Shown here piece by piece: positions 9,606 to 19,149 of a DNA stretch of 64,000 nt. The DNA comes from DATMNR01 sp963702765. GTDB lineage: Bacteria > Chloroflexota > Ktedonobacteria > Ktedonobacterales > Ktedonobacteraceae. Position 1 is the first letter of the stretch. Every line of letters begins with the position of its first letter. Location of the stretch: positions 62,001 to 126,000 of the forward strand of contig CAVPEB010000044.1 in the NCBI GenBank assembly GCA_963702765.1. The letters run 5' to 3'. Below the pieces are notes generated by a model, which ran no database searches, had not been told where the DNA came from, and was given only the letters and a program-made list of their open reading frames with translations. Position numbers and translations under genes: made by a program.

Positions 9606-10043
9606 ATGATAGAACCAGTACCAACGGTTCTAGTAGTGGACGATAGTCCTACTGTACGGAAAATAGTTCAAATGACTCTACAACGCGAGCGTATTAGAGT
9701 TATTACGGCTGGGGACGGTTTGAGCGCTCTCACATCAGTGGCGGACGAAATGCCTGCTCTCATTCTTCTTGATATACAGCTACCTCGTATGGATGGGTAC
9801 CATATTTGCCAGATAATACGGAAAAACTTGCAGTTTCGAACAATACCTATTATTATGCTCAGTGGGAAGGATGGTTTGTTTGACAAGATGCGGGGGAGGC
9901 TTGCTGGGTCAACAGAATACTTGACGAAGCCATTCGACTCAGTTGAGTTGGTCCAAACTGTGAAAAAGCATCTTGTGGGTTGGCAACAACGTATGCCCCC
10001 TCAATATGAAGGTATGCGTTCACGACTTAGACATCGTGGATAG
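9606..10043 (+). CDS. Single-domain response regulator (CheY/PilG-like)
   Basis: A 145-aa receiver domain with no output domain. It shows the acidic pair in VLVVDDSPTVRKIVQMTL, the phospho-acceptor in LILLDIQLPRMDGYH, and the conserved Lys in YLTKPFDS. A short basic tail follows. The TVRK form after the Asp pair is typical of PilG/PilH-type regulators of Pil-Chp systems. It starts directly after the stop of the PATAN gene, with an AAAGGAGG upstream, so it is translationally linked. CheA of this cluster, which has two Hpt domains, is the expected phosphodonor. Confidence 0.88.
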   Translation: MIEPVPTVLVVDDSPTVRKIVQMTLQRERIRVITAGDGLSALTSVADEMPALILLDIQLPRMDGYHICQIIRKNLQFRTIPIIMLSGKDGLFDKMRGRLAGSTEYLTKPFDSVELVQTVKKHLVGWQQRMPPQYEGMRSRLRHRG

Positions 10044-10079
10044 TCTTTGTCTTATCCACTGAATAAACAAGCGAGTTAT

Positions 10080-10108
10080 TTGGAAAGGTTCATTCCCCTC
10101 TATATAAT
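10080..10108 (+). promoter_or_regulatory. Candidate internal promoter before second REC gene
   Basis: TTGGAA (10080-10085), a 17-nt spacer and a perfect TATAAT (10103-10108) lie in the 158-bp gap between the two receiver genes, about 95 nt before the start at 10202. This would let the REC-CheW-MCP-CheA part be expressed separately from the PATAN gene. The spacing and -10 are good, the -35 matches 4 of 6. Confidence 0.5.
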
Positions 10109-10201
10109 CTCCCGAAGAATATAATGACGCACATTATAGCCATTCTTTCCCATTGACTGGGCGGTATATGTTGCGCCCAAACAAAGGAAAGGTATACTGT
10201 T

Positions 10202-10567
10202 ATGCTAGGGCAAAAGATACTTGTAGTTGATGATAGTTGGACAGAGTTAACAATGATTGCAACTCCATTGAGGAATCAAGGGTTTGATGTGGTGACTGCT
10301 GTTGATGGAGATGAGGCTCTTGAGAAAGTATTCAAAGAGAGACCTCAATGTATAGTGCTGGATGTAGTCTTACCTAAGCAAAATGGTTTTCAGCTCTGTC
10401 GAAAGTTAAAGAGCCTGGATGCAAGTAAGCATATTCCAATTATCTTGTTGACAAGTAAAAATACGCCGCTTGATAAATCCTGGGGACTTCGGCAGGGTGC
10501 CGATATGTATATGACGAAACCTTTTAGTGAGGATGAATTGCTAAATAATGTTCGGCAACTCTTGTAA
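10202..10567 (+). CDS. Single-domain response regulator (PilH/PilG-like)
   Basis: A 121-aa stand-alone receiver. The acidic pair is in LVVDDSWTELTMIATPL, the phospho-acceptor in CIVLDVVLPKQNGFQL, and the conserved Lys in YMTKPFSEDEL. It is the second such protein in the cluster, as in the PilG/PilH pairs of Pil-Chp systems, where one regulator drives output and the other acts as a phosphate sink; which does which here cannot be told. The CheW gene begins 16 bp downstream. Confidence 0.88.
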   Translation: MLGQKILVVDDSWTELTMIATPLRNQGFDVVTAVDGDEALEKVFKERPQCIVLDVVLPKQNGFQLCRKLKSLDASKHIPIILLTSKNTPLDKSWGLRQGADMYMTKPFSEDELLNNVRQLL

Positions 10568-10583
10568 ATTTAGGAGCTTTTAA

Positions 10584-11207
10584 ATGGTGCAGCGAGATAG
10601 AGAGCGGCTCTCGCAGTCTGCTGTAGATGGGCTGCAGCGTCAGAGGGACATCGCCACCGTCAGAACCCTGGGGGGTAATCAGCAAAGCAATGCACGAAGT
10701 TTACCTGGCAATGTCATCTCTCCAGAAGAACTTCCGAACATGCAATCAGAAGCAGTTGTCGTCGGTGAGCAGTACCTTGTCTTCTCACTTCTTGAATGCG
10801 AGGTTGCCCTCAAAGCTGAGCATATCGATGGCGTAGAACGTCTCGCGGACGTGACTCCAGTTCCTAACGTAGCATCATGGATCAGTGGGGTGATCAACTT
10901 ACGCGGTTCTATAGCCTCAGTGGTTGATCTTCGTTCATTTCTTGGCATGGAGCGTTTGCCTTTTAATCCACGTACCCGCCTATTATCGGTGAGAGCGAAC
11001 GAAATGGTGATTTGCCTGGTCGTGGATAGTGTCAGCGACATGATACCTATCCCTCCAACCACAATAAATGGAAATACACGTCAAGCTAATATTCCACAAT
11101 GGTTGGCTTCCTATGCTTCTGGAAGTGCGCTTATTGGAAACCGATATATTATTTTGTTGGATGCAGCCCGACTGCTATTCTCCGACAAGATGCAACACTA
11201 TTCATAG
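10584..11207 (+). CDS. CheW/PilI-type coupling protein
   Basis: A 207-aa CheW-domain protein that would link the receptor to the CheA kinase. The first 60 residues are polar and probably disordered. The CheW fold starts near residue 58 (EQYLVFSLLECEVALKAEHIDGVERL) and has the conserved WISGVINLRGSIASVVDL and, later, MVICLVVDSVSDMIPIP. It lies in the operon between the receivers and the receptor gene, the usual pilI position. The gene is followed by a 73-bp gap with a strong GGAGG for the receptor gene. Confidence 0.88.
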   Translation: MVQRDRERLSQSAVDGLQRQRDIATVRTLGGNQQSNARSLPGNVISPEELPNMQSEAVVVGEQYLVFSLLECEVALKAEHIDGVERLADVTPVPNVASWISGVINLRGSIASVVDLRSFLGMERLPFNPRTRLLSVRANEMVICLVVDSVSDMIPIPPTTINGNTRQANIPQWLASYASGSALIGNRYIILLDAARLLFSDKMQHYS

Positions 11208-11280
11208 AGATTTTAGGGATATCTCAGGAATATCCTGGTGATATGCAAAATGCTGCTTTAAACGAGAGGAGGCCTGGAGG

Positions 11281-13341
11281 ATGAATGACACAGATCGAGG
11301 AGGAATGACAGTAAGTTCATTACTGGTAATGGGACTCACTGCTTCAGTTGTCATTCCTGTCATCGCTATTATTGTACTTGGTATTTTGATCAAAGGGGTT
11401 ACTGACCAAACCGTCGTTGTATACATGGTAGGTGTATTTGCACTGATCGTGTTACTAGGAGTGCTGCTGGTAAATTATTTTGTACGTCGTCGGGTCCTGG
11501 ATCGGGTGCAGGGGCTTGTAGATGTATGCAGGAAATATGCATCAGGAGACCACTCTGTTCGAGCTATGGTTATCGGTGATGATGAATTTGCAATGCTATC
11601 TATGTCTTTGAACACATTATTTGATAACCAGGGCTTTGGCACAGGTGGTGGAGCGGCAGCACCTGCAAGTAACTCGAGTGACGCGGCGGCACTGCAAGCG
11701 CAAATCGAGAAGTTATTGCAGGAAGTAAGTGCGGTTGGTGATGGCGATCTCAGAGTTCAGGCAGAGGTAACACCTGATACACTTGGGGTACTTGCTGATT
11801 CTTTCAATTATATGATTGAAGAGCTAGCGAAAGTTGTTGGTAGGGTGCAAGCAACAGCTATGCAAGTAACCAATGCAACACGACGCATTTTAGACCGTTC
11901 TGATGAACTTGCACAGGCCTCCTCAACTCAGGTGGAACAAATTTCACAAACAACTGAAGCAGTAGAAGCGCTAGCTATTTTTATTCAGAATGTAGCGCGC
12001 AATGCTCAACTGAGCGCCGAAGCAGCACAGGATGCTTTGCATAATGCTGATGCTGGACAACAGGCTGTACGTCAGTCTATTGATGGAATGATGGTTATTC
12101 GTGAAAATGTTCAGGAAACATCGAAGAAGATCAAGCGTCTGGGAGAGCGCTCCAATGAAATCGGTGAGATTGTTCGTATCATTGAGGATATTGCAGACCA
12201 GACTAACTTGCTAGCACTAAACGCGGCAATTCAGTCTGCTATGGCAGGTGAGCATGGACGTGGGTTTGCAGTTGTTGCTGATGAGATCCGTCTCCTTGCG
12301 GAACGTTCAACCGAGTCGACAAAACGTATTGCAACGCTGGTCAAGAGCATTCAAGGTGATACATTTGAAGCTGTAGTAGCAATGGAAGATAGCACCCAGG
12401 AAGTGGTCAAAGGGTCGCAACTTGCTGACGAAGCAGGCCGAGCCTTGAACTCAATCTATACTGCTGTGGAACGGCAAGCACAAATGATTGAGACTATTGC
12501 TCATGCTGCAAATGAGCAGGCTCAAGTTTCGGAAAATGTAGCAGTGGCTATGGGACAGATTTCTGAAATTACGCGTCAGACTAACTCGGGTACACAAGAA
12601 GCTGCAATGAGTGTCAGTTACCTTGCTGAACTTGCCGATCAACTACGTGCCTCGGTCTCAACGTTTAGGTTGCCGGATCAGGCTAATGAGATGGTTGATG
12701 TATTCCCTAGCATGACCGGCGTTCCAGCATTACCAGGCGGCCCATCTGACCAGTATTATCAACAAGATACTGGAATGGGATTGCAAAATGAATGGAATCA
12801 GGGCTTTTCAAGTGATTTTCTATCACTTCCGCAACCTCAGGGAACAGGAAATTCTGGAGCACACCAGTTTTCATTTAATAACCAACAAAGATTTGGATCA
12901 CAACCTGGTTTTAATAGCGCCCCCCAGTATGGAGGGCAGCAATTCAATGATGTTCAACAGTATGGAAACCAACAGGCATTTGAAGGCCAAAACTTTGGGA
13001 ACCAGATGAGTTTTAATGGTCAGCAGTATAATAACCAGCAAGTATATGATGGTCAACAGTTTGGCGCTCAATCTGGTTATGGAGATATGGTAGCGTTCGA
13101 ACAACAAGGAGTTGGTGGAGGACAACAATATTATCATCCGCCAGAATCCGCGTTTGGGAATATGAATCAATCAGCTTTCCCTGGTTCGAATCAGGTGCCA
13201 GGTATGGGACAGCAAAGTTTCGGATCACAACCTGGGCAATCAACACCATCAAATCAGCGTTGGAGAAACCCCCAACAGAATCAATCCTCCTATGGACAAG
13301 ATCAGATGCCTTTCCCGAATAATGGTCATTCGGGGCAATAG
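11281..13341 (+). CDS. Methyl-accepting chemotaxis protein (PilJ-like) with Q/N-rich tail
   Basis: A 686-aa chemoreceptor. Two hydrophobic helices (about 12-38 and 46-66) are joined by a loop of under ten residues, so there is no periplasmic ligand-binding domain. A HAMP-like region follows (about 68-115), then a second HAMP-like stretch near 140-190, and the signalling domain with tip DQTNLLALNAAIQSAMAGE near residue 305-325 (canonical form has EAARAGE). Residues about 480-686 are an extended tail rich in Gln, Asn, Gly, Phe and Tyr with repeats of the type QQYxNQQ and GQQFG. The tail has no pentapeptide for CheR/CheB docking. A GGAGG lies just before the ATG. CheW precedes and CheA follows, so this is the receptor of the array. 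Confidence 0.88.
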   Translation: MNDTDRGGMTVSSLLVMGLTASVVIPVIAIIVLGILIKGVTDQTVVVYMVGVFALIVLLGVLLVNYFVRRRVLDRVQGLVDVCRKYASGDHSVRAMVIGDDEFAMLSMSLNTLFDNQGFGTGGGAAAPASNSSDAAALQAQIEKLLQEVSAVGDGDLRVQAEVTPDTLGVLADSFNYMIEELAKVVGRVQATAMQVTNATRRILDRSDELAQASSTQVEQISQTTEAVEALAIFIQNVARNAQLSAEAAQDALHNADAGQQAVRQSIDGMMVIRENVQETSKKIKRLGERSNEIGEIVRIIEDIADQTNLLALNAAIQSAMAGEHGRGFAVVADEIRLLAERSTESTKRIATLVKSIQGDTFEAVVAMEDSTQEVVKGSQLADEAGRALNSIYTAVERQAQMIETIAHAANEQAQVSENVAVAMGQISEITRQTNSGTQEAAMSVSYLAELADQLRASVSTFRLPDQANEMVDVFPSMTGVPALPGGPSDQYYQQDTGMGLQNEWNQGFSSDFLSLPQPQGTGNSGAHQFSFNNQQRFGSQPGFNSAPQYGGQQFNDVQQYGNQQAFEGQNFGNQMSFNGQQYNNQQVYDGQQFGAQSGYGDMVAFEQQGVGGGQQYYHPPESAFGNMNQSAFPGSNQVPGMGQQSFGSQPGQSTPSNQRWRNPQQNQSSYGQDQMPFPNNGHSGQ
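12840..13330 (+). repeat. Low-complexity Q/N/G/F/Y-rich coding repeat
   Basis: This stretch encodes the last 165 or so residues of the receptor. It is built from loosely repeated units such as YGGQQFNDVQQYGNQQ and FNGQQYNNQQVYDGQQ, with Gln and Asn next to aromatic residues. At DNA level cag/caa and ggt/gga codons recur without long exact repeats, so it is amino-acid-level repetition that has diverged. No secondary structure is expected. Confidence 0.7.
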
Positions 13342-13397
13342 CAAACGAAGTTCCAGTCAGGTGGGGTCTTGCTTCTCAGGTCGTGGAACTAGAATGA

Positions 13398-16300
13398 GTG
13401 GGTGCGCTAAATATGTCGAATACATTTGATAAACTATCAGTCCTCGATTCATTTATCGAAGAAGTGAATAGTTATTTGCCGGAAATCGAGGCAAATCTCG
13501 GACGTTTAGCGTACATGCCTGACGATACTGAAGCGCTAGAGGAGACGTATCGTCGTGTCCATACCATTGGTGGATCTGCATCCATGATGGACTTTCCAGG
13601 TCTTGCACATGTTGCACATGGTATGGAAGACATTCTGGGAGATGTATTAGATGATCTCGCTACCCTGGATCAGCCTACGATTGGGCTTTTACAGCGCTCG
13701 CTGGGTCGTATGCATAAACTTCTAGAGGGCATTCAAAATGGTATTGACGAAGATGCGGTTATCACAGAAGACGATGAGGACTATTCTCAATATCGTCTGA
13801 TGATTGAAACATCTGCGCGTAACGGGGACAATGCATCAACAGACGATGGCAAAGCACAGGCAATGGCTGCCATACAGCCTTCTGTGGAGACGTCAATAGC
13901 CTCTCTTGATGATATGGTAGCTTCATTCCGTGCGCCAGCTATAGCTGCTGGAGAGGAAGTTTCCTGGCCAGAAGAGCCAATTGCAGAGCAGGTTGCCGAT
14001 CAAACGCCACAACTCATTCATGATACTCAGCCGCGTCAACCATCTCAGACCATATCACCGGTGCCAACTGTATCACCCCAGCAAAGTGCGTTGGAATTGT
14101 TAGCTGGAACAACGCGTCAGTCGGATTCACAAGTTTCGCAAATAAGTAGCAATGAGGCTACTCCGCTGCAAGAACAAAACGAAGACGCAAGTCAGATGGA
14201 GGTTCGGGAAGAATTTCCTCAAACGAAGATGGCTCCAGCGGATATCACTCTTCCCCCACCTGAGCCTTCGTTTGTTCAAATTTACGAGGACTTACAAGAA
14301 GAAGCGCAGACACTTGAGGGGCAGGCATCTTCTCTGAAGCGAACACTCGCTCAATTGCGTCTATCAGTGACAGTAATTGAGGGACAACGCGCGGAATTCA
14401 GAGAATTCCTAGACGGTTCGAAAGACGCACTTGAGCGTATGGAAGAATGGGCCGGTAAGGCTATGGGGCTTAATCTTCGCAATAGTCCTGAGCAGGTGAG
14501 ACGTTATCTTCCATTGTCTGTTATGTGGGTAGCAAATAGCAAACTTAAAAAGGTGCTTGATTTGCTCACTCAGATGACTAGCAGCGTCGAAATAACGGAT
14601 GAAGAAATACATGTAGCATTGCAACAGTTACGATCGTCCATTGAAGTATGTGGTGATGCTTTCGAACGGTTACAATCGGATCCCTCTGCAAGCCTGTTCA
14701 CCCATGACGAGGGTTGGACACCATGGGAGATGCACATTGGAGGTCACCCAGAGGCTCTGCGTGAACGTGTAACGTTTGAACGTCGTGGTGATCCAATAAC
14801 TTTGCGTGCCGAGATAGAAGCCAGAGTGCGCGAAGAATTACGAAATGAATATGAGGTCCGTCCACTTACGCTTGCTGCACGTGCAGAATTAGAAAAACAG
14901 CTACGGGATGAAATTCGGGAAGAGTTTGAGGCTAAAAAGCAGTTACAGGCAAGTGTTTCTGGTCCTCAAGCGTCAGAAACACTTCAAGAAATTGAAGCGC
15001 GTTTGCGCAGTGAGATTGAGATAGAAGTACGCCGTGAGTTCCTCAGTCAGCTTACTGGAGAGGAAGAGGATCTTGCTGGTCCTGCTGTTCAAGAGCAACC
15101 AGGTGTTTCAGAAATGATGCCTCCATCCTACACGTTACCCACCAATACTTTTGTGCCTCCTCAGACGACAGTATCTACAGCTTCATTTGGTGGTGATTTT
15201 GGTGAGGAGGCGAACGAAATCTTCCGTTTGGAAGCAGAGGAACATCTGCAAACGATCAGCATGTATGTCGCAGCTCTGGAAAGTTCACCAACCGATCTTG
15301 AACCTATACAAGGTATTCGGCGAGCGACACATACGTTAAAAGGCGCTGCCGGCATGATGGGATTCCGCTCCATTGCTGAACTCTGCCACGTTTCTGAAGA
15401 TTTACTCGATAGTGTGATGGAAGGTGCCATTCATGTATCACCATCGATTGTCAGCCTTATTTTAGATACTGCTGAAGCACTCGATGTGTTGATAAATCAA
15501 AAAGGTACCGAAGCAGAAAACCAGGCTACATTTCAGTCTCTTCGAACTCGGCATGCTGAGATACTGGGTGATCAATCTAACCTATCAAATCCGATTGAAG
15601 AGGTGATTGAGGATGAGTTTGAAGAGAGCGAAGTTGCAATACTAACAGAAGCATCTATTACAAATGTGGTTGCTAGTACACAATCAAATGCCGTTGGCGC
15701 GCAACAAGCGACCAGAAGTGATCTTAGCGTGCGCGTACCTCTGCTCAAGCTAGATGAGTTAGTGAACCTCTTTGGTGAACTACTTGTTAACCGTAGTGTG
15801 CTAGAGGAGCGTTTACAACGTTTGATGAGGCTTGTCTCCGATACCGGGGTTAGTAGTGCCAGACTACTCGATGTAGGCCAAAAACTTGAAAGCCGATTTG
15901 AAGCTACCACATTACCAAGTGGCCGTTCGGTACAGGTAATGCCTGGTCAAGGCAATCCGAGCCTGGGTTATAACTTTGGAGGAAATGGCAAGAATTCAAA
16001 TAATAGTGTTGAGCCTTCGCACCTGGCTGAATTCGATGAGCTTGAGCTTGATCGTTACACTGAATTTCATCAACTGGCTCGTGGTTTAAGCGAAGGTATC
16101 TCCGATATGACGACCCTGAGCAATGAGATGGAAGCCATCATTCGAGATTGTGAAAGTGTCTTCGCCCGCGAAAATCGTTTGAATACGACATTCCAGGATC
16201 GCTTAATGAAAGCTCGCCTGGTTCCACTCTCAACTATGATCCCACGTCTCTATCGAACCGCGCGGGCAGTGGCTCTTAAACAACATAAAGAATTTGAGTT

Positions 16301-17720
16301 TGTACTGGAGGGACAGGAGACAGAAGTAGATCGTACCGTGATCGAGGAAATTGCTGGACCTCTGCTTCATCTTATGCGTAACGCGGTAAATCATGCTATT
16401 GAAATGCCTGAACTGCGGACACAGAAGGGTAAATCACCTGCTGGACAGATCAAATTATCTGCTGCCTATGAAGGGAATCAGGTTGTCATAACGGTGCGTG
16501 ATGATGGTACAGGTATTGATCCTGTGCGGGTGCGGAATGCTGCAATTGAGCAAAACATTATTCAAAGAGATCAGGTACTTAGTGACGGAGAAGTGATTGA
16601 ACTTATCTTCCGACCTGGCTTTTCAACTGCTGAGGTATTGAGTGAAGAAAGTGGTCGTGGCGTAGGACTGGATGTAGTACGCGATAGTGTTTCACGTTTG
16701 CGAGGAACATTGGAGGTAGAATCTACTCCCGGGCAGGGTACAGCATTTACTATGAAGTTTCCGACTAGTCTGGCTATTCAAAGTACCATGATGATTCGTC
16801 TTGGTGAACATCAGTTTGCAATTCCAACTGTCATGGTTGAGTCCATTGGCCGTTTGGATGGTTTCAAGCAATCGACTTTTGCCGGAAAACCTGCAATTAT
16901 TGTTCAGAATGATCTCTATCCTCTCAAATTCTTATCCCAGCTTTTGGGATTGCCTGTAGGAGAACTTGACGAAAAAGCCCCAGTACTGCTTGTACGTACA
17001 GATCGTCATCGCGTGGGTCTAGTGGTTGATGAAATCAAAGGCAAATTGGATGTGGTGATGAAAAATCTTGGTCCGCACTTGAGGCAGGTGCATGGCATAG
17101 CTGGTGGCACAGTGATGGGTAATGGTCGAGTTGTACTCGTGCTTGAATTGAGTGAATTGTTATCTACTCGTTCGCGCACCTTAAGCGGTTCACCAGGGAG
17201 TGTGGCAGTGCCAGAACTGCGTGAGGGTTCTGCTACTCAGACGTTCATACCAGATGTAAGAACGAATGTTGAGTTCTCTCCAGGATACACAAGTTCGACT
17301 TCACCAAAGATACCTGCTGTCAAAGCACCTGCACAAGGTACAGGAAAACATATACTGGTTGTCGATGACAGTCCCAGTGTTCGTCGTGTTGTGGGAAATA
17401 TGCTCAAACAGCATGGATGGGAGGTACAAGTTGCGCGTGATGGGGTTGAAGCTCTTGAGATGATTACTAATGAAACCCCAGCGGGAGTTCTACTAGACAT
17501 AGAAATGCCACGTATGGATGGCTACGAGTTAATGGCGACTGTGCGCGCCCAAGAACAATATCGGACACTACCAATAGTCATTTTGACCTCAAGAGCAGCA
17601 TCAAAGCACCAGCAGCGAGCTATGCAACTTGGAGCCAACGCTTATGTTGTGAAACCATATCAGGATGAAGAACTTATCAACCTTCTCAACGCGCTGGTCT
17701 ATGGAGCGACCGTTCAATAA
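13398..17720 (+). CDS. CheA/ChpA-type hybrid histidine kinase with two Hpt domains
   Basis: A 1440-aa chemosensory kinase. Parts in order: Hpt1 with His55 in RRVHTIGGSASMM; an acidic, Pro/Gln-rich linker (about 130-290); a charged coiled-coil region (about 290-560); Hpt2 with His645 in RATHTLKGAAGMMGF; the dimerisation segment (from about 775); the HATPase domain with N box HLMRNAVNHAIEM, G1 VRDDGTGIDP and G2 GRGVGLDVVRDSVSRLRG; a CheW-like domain (about 1130-1265); and a C-terminal receiver with ILVVDDSPSVRR and phospho-acceptor Asp1367 in VLLDIEMPRMDGYE. This layout matches ChpA/PilL kinases controlling type IV pili, although those may have more Hpt domains. The start is uncertain: GTG 13398 or ATG 13413, both with weak ribosome sites. 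No cheR or cheB is next to it. Confidence 0.92.
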   Translation: MGALNMSNTFDKLSVLDSFIEEVNSYLPEIEANLGRLAYMPDDTEALEETYRRVHTIGGSASMMDFPGLAHVAHGMEDILGDVLDDLATLDQPTIGLLQRSLGRMHKLLEGIQNGIDEDAVITEDDEDYSQYRLMIETSARNGDNASTDDGKAQAMAAIQPSVETSIASLDDMVASFRAPAIAAGEEVSWPEEPIAEQVADQTPQLIHDTQPRQPSQTISPVPTVSPQQSALELLAGTTRQSDSQVSQISSNEATPLQEQNEDASQMEVREEFPQTKMAPADITLPPPEPSFVQIYEDLQEEAQTLEGQASSLKRTLAQLRLSVTVIEGQRAEFREFLDGSKDALERMEEWAGKAMGLNLRNSPEQVRRYLPLSVMWVANSKLKKVLDLLTQMTSSVEITDEEIHVALQQLRSSIEVCGDAFERLQSDPSASLFTHDEGWTPWEMHIGGHPEALRERVTFERRGDPITLRAEIEARVREELRNEYEVRPLTLAARAELEKQLRDEIREEFEAKKQLQASVSGPQASETLQEIEARLRSEIEIEVRREFLSQLTGEEEDLAGPAVQEQPGVSEMMPPSYTLPTNTFVPPQTTVSTASFGGDFGEEANEIFRLEAEEHLQTISMYVAALESSPTDLEPIQGIRRATHTLKGAAGMMGFRSIAELCHVSEDLLDSVMEGAIHVSPSIVSLILDTAEALDVLINQKGTEAENQATFQSLRTRHAEILGDQSNLSNPIEEVIEDEFEESEVAILTEASITNVVASTQSNAVGAQQATRSDLSVRVPLLKLDELVNLFGELLVNRSVLEERLQRLMRLVSDTGVSSARLLDVGQKLESRFEATTLPSGRSVQVMPGQGNPSLGYNFGGNGKNSNNSVEPSHLAEFDELELDRYTEFHQLARGLSEGISDMTTLSNEMEAIIRDCESVFARENRLNTTFQDRLMKARLVPLSTMIPRLYRTARAVALKQHKEFEFVLEGQETEVDRTVIEEIAGPLLHLMRNAVNHAIEMPELRTQKGKSPAGQIKLSAAYEGNQVVITVRDDGTGIDPVRVRNAAIEQNIIQRDQVLSDGEVIELIFRPGFSTAEVLSEESGRGVGLDVVRDSVSRLRGTLEVESTPGQGTAFTMKFPTSLAIQSTMMIRLGEHQFAIPTVMVESIGRLDGFKQSTFAGKPAIIVQNDLYPLKFLSQLLGLPVGELDEKAPVLLVRTDRHRVGLVVDEIKGKLDVVMKNLGPHLRQVHGIAGGTVMGNGRVVLVLELSELLSTRSRTLSGSPGSVAVPELREGSATQTFIPDVRTNVEFSPGYTSSTSPKIPAVKAPAQGTGKHILVVDDSPSVRRVVGNMLKQHGWEVQVARDGVEALEMITNETPAGVLLDIEMPRMDGYELMATVRAQEQYRTLPIVILTSRAASKHQQRAMQLGANAYVVKPYQDEELINLLNALVYGATVQ

Positions 17721-17745
17721 GAGTTGAAACCAAGGGGGAGAGTGT

Positions 17746-17955
17746 ATGGGAATTGAACGTGCTGCAACGCGCTGGTATCTACAACGAATAGCTTACGAGA
17801 GTGAAGCAGCTTTTTTAGAAGCAAAGATTAATGAAGATCAGAATAAATCAGAGGGGCTAGAAGGTAAAGAGCGAGCTGAAATTGAGAAACAGCTCGCACA
17901 TATACTTTCCAGACTGCATACTTTAGGTCCGTGCCCTAAGGCAATGATGGGTTAA
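17746..17955 (+). CDS. Small helical protein at the end of the chemosensory operon
   Basis: A 69-aa polar protein, predicted mostly helical, with no recognised domain. It begins 25 bp after the CheA stop, with a strong GGGGGAGAG ribosome site 5-6 nt before the ATG. The N-terminal half (RAATRWYLQRIAYESEAAFLE) and the charged middle look like an amphipathic coiled coil; the end, LGPCPKAMMG, is unusual. The ribosome site and operon position argue that it is real. It ends 2 bp from the stop of the convergent leuB. Function is unknown. Confidence 0.6.
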   Translation: MGIERAATRWYLQRIAYESEAAFLEAKINEDQNKSEGLEGKERAEIEKQLAHILSRLHTLGPCPKAMMG

Positions 17956-17957
17956 TC

Positions 17958-19055
17958 CTATTCGATTATTACATCAGCTATTAGCCTGCCCATCTCTTTT
18001 GTATCCACAGTTTCTTTGCTTGGTTCTTGCAAGTCTACAGTCCTATAACCTGCTTCGATGATCTTCTCTACAGCCGCTTCAATAGTTTGTGCCTCTTGCT
18101 TTAGATTGAATGAGTGACGCAACATCATAGCAGTACTTAGAATTGCAGCGATGGGATTAGCTTTGTATTGACCTGCGATATCTGGTGCTGAACCATGAAT
18201 TGGCTCATAAAGACCAAATAACCCGTGTGCTGTTTCACGTGTTCCAAGACTTGCAGAGGGCAGCATGCCCATAGAACCTGCTAACATTGAAGCCTCATCC
18301 GTTAGAATGTCGCCGAACATATTCTCAGTGACAATGACGTCGAAGCTGGAGGGGTGCCTGATTAATTGCATTGCACAGGTGTCTACTAAAAGGTGTTCTA
18401 GCGATACATCAGGGTAATCCAGAGCAATTTGATCTGCCGTCCGTCGCCAGAGTCGGGATGTACTCAGTACATTGGCTTTATCAACGGATGTAACCTTTTT
18501 ACGTCTGCCTTGCGCTAACTTGAACGCGGTGTGTACGATGCGTTCGATCTCCTTCTCACTATAAAGCAGCGTATCGACTGCCTCCAGCCCCTCTGAAGTC
18601 TCACGAATTTCACTTGGCTTGCCAAAGTAGAGTCCGCCTGTGAGTTCTCGCACGACCAGTAAGTCAGTATTTTGTAGAGCTTCAGGTTTGATAGTTGATG
18701 CATTGAGCAGGGCTTTGAGTGGGTGTATCGGACGCAAGTTGGCGTATAGTGCCAGTTCTTTGCGTAAGCGAAAGAGCGCTCGCTCAGGCTGTATCTTTGA
18801 ATTGGGTCCTTCGAAGCGGGGAATGCCACCAACTGCGCCAAATAAAATAGCATCGCTCCGCTGGCAGAGTCGCATTGTAGCGTCAGAAATAGCGTCACCT
18901 TCAGCCTCAATGGCTGCAACACCGACCAAAGCGTTTTGTAGATTAAATGTATGTCCAAAACGTTTGCCAATATTTTGCAGTACTCTTACGGCCTGTTCAG
19001 TAACCTCAGGTCCAATGCCGTCACCTGCTAATACTGCGATAGAATAGTTTCCCAT
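17958..19055 (-). CDS. leuB: 3-isopropylmalate dehydrogenase
   Basis: A 365-aa enzyme of leucine biosynthesis that oxidises and decarboxylates 3-isopropylmalate with NAD. The family length is about 350-365. Visible motifs: the nucleotide-binding start IAVLAGDGIGPEVTEQA, the substrate loop region with ELTGGLYFG, catalytic Lys in VTSVDKANVLSTSRLW, the metal-binding MFGDILTDEASMLAGSMGM, and the NAD-binding GLYEPIHGSAPDIAGQ. These distinguish LeuB from isocitrate dehydrogenase. No other leu genes are adjacent. Its start is divergent from the Nuo-like operon, with 236 bp between. Confidence 0.95.
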   Translation of the reverse strand: MGNYSIAVLAGDGIGPEVTEQAVRVLQNIGKRFGHTFNLQNALVGVAAIEAEGDAISDATMRLCQRSDAILFGAVGGIPRFEGPNSKIQPERALFRLRKELALYANLRPIHPLKALLNASTIKPEALQNTDLLVVRELTGGLYFGKPSEIRETSEGLEAVDTLLYSEKEIERIVHTAFKLAQGRRKKVTSVDKANVLSTSRLWRRTADQIALDYPDVSLEHLLVDTCAMQLIRHPSSFDVIVTENMFGDILTDEASMLAGSMGMLPSASLGTRETAHGLFGLYEPIHGSAPDIAGQYKANPIAAILSTAMMLRHSFNLKQEAQTIEAAVEKIIEAGYRTVDLQEPSKETVDTKEMGRLIADVIIE

Positions 19056-19149
19056 TTTGGTTGTCTCCTCACCAGAACCAGAACTTTGCCTGGATTGTAT
19101 ATGATAGCTTTATGAACTGTCAAACGCCTATGAAATCCCATTTTGGGTG

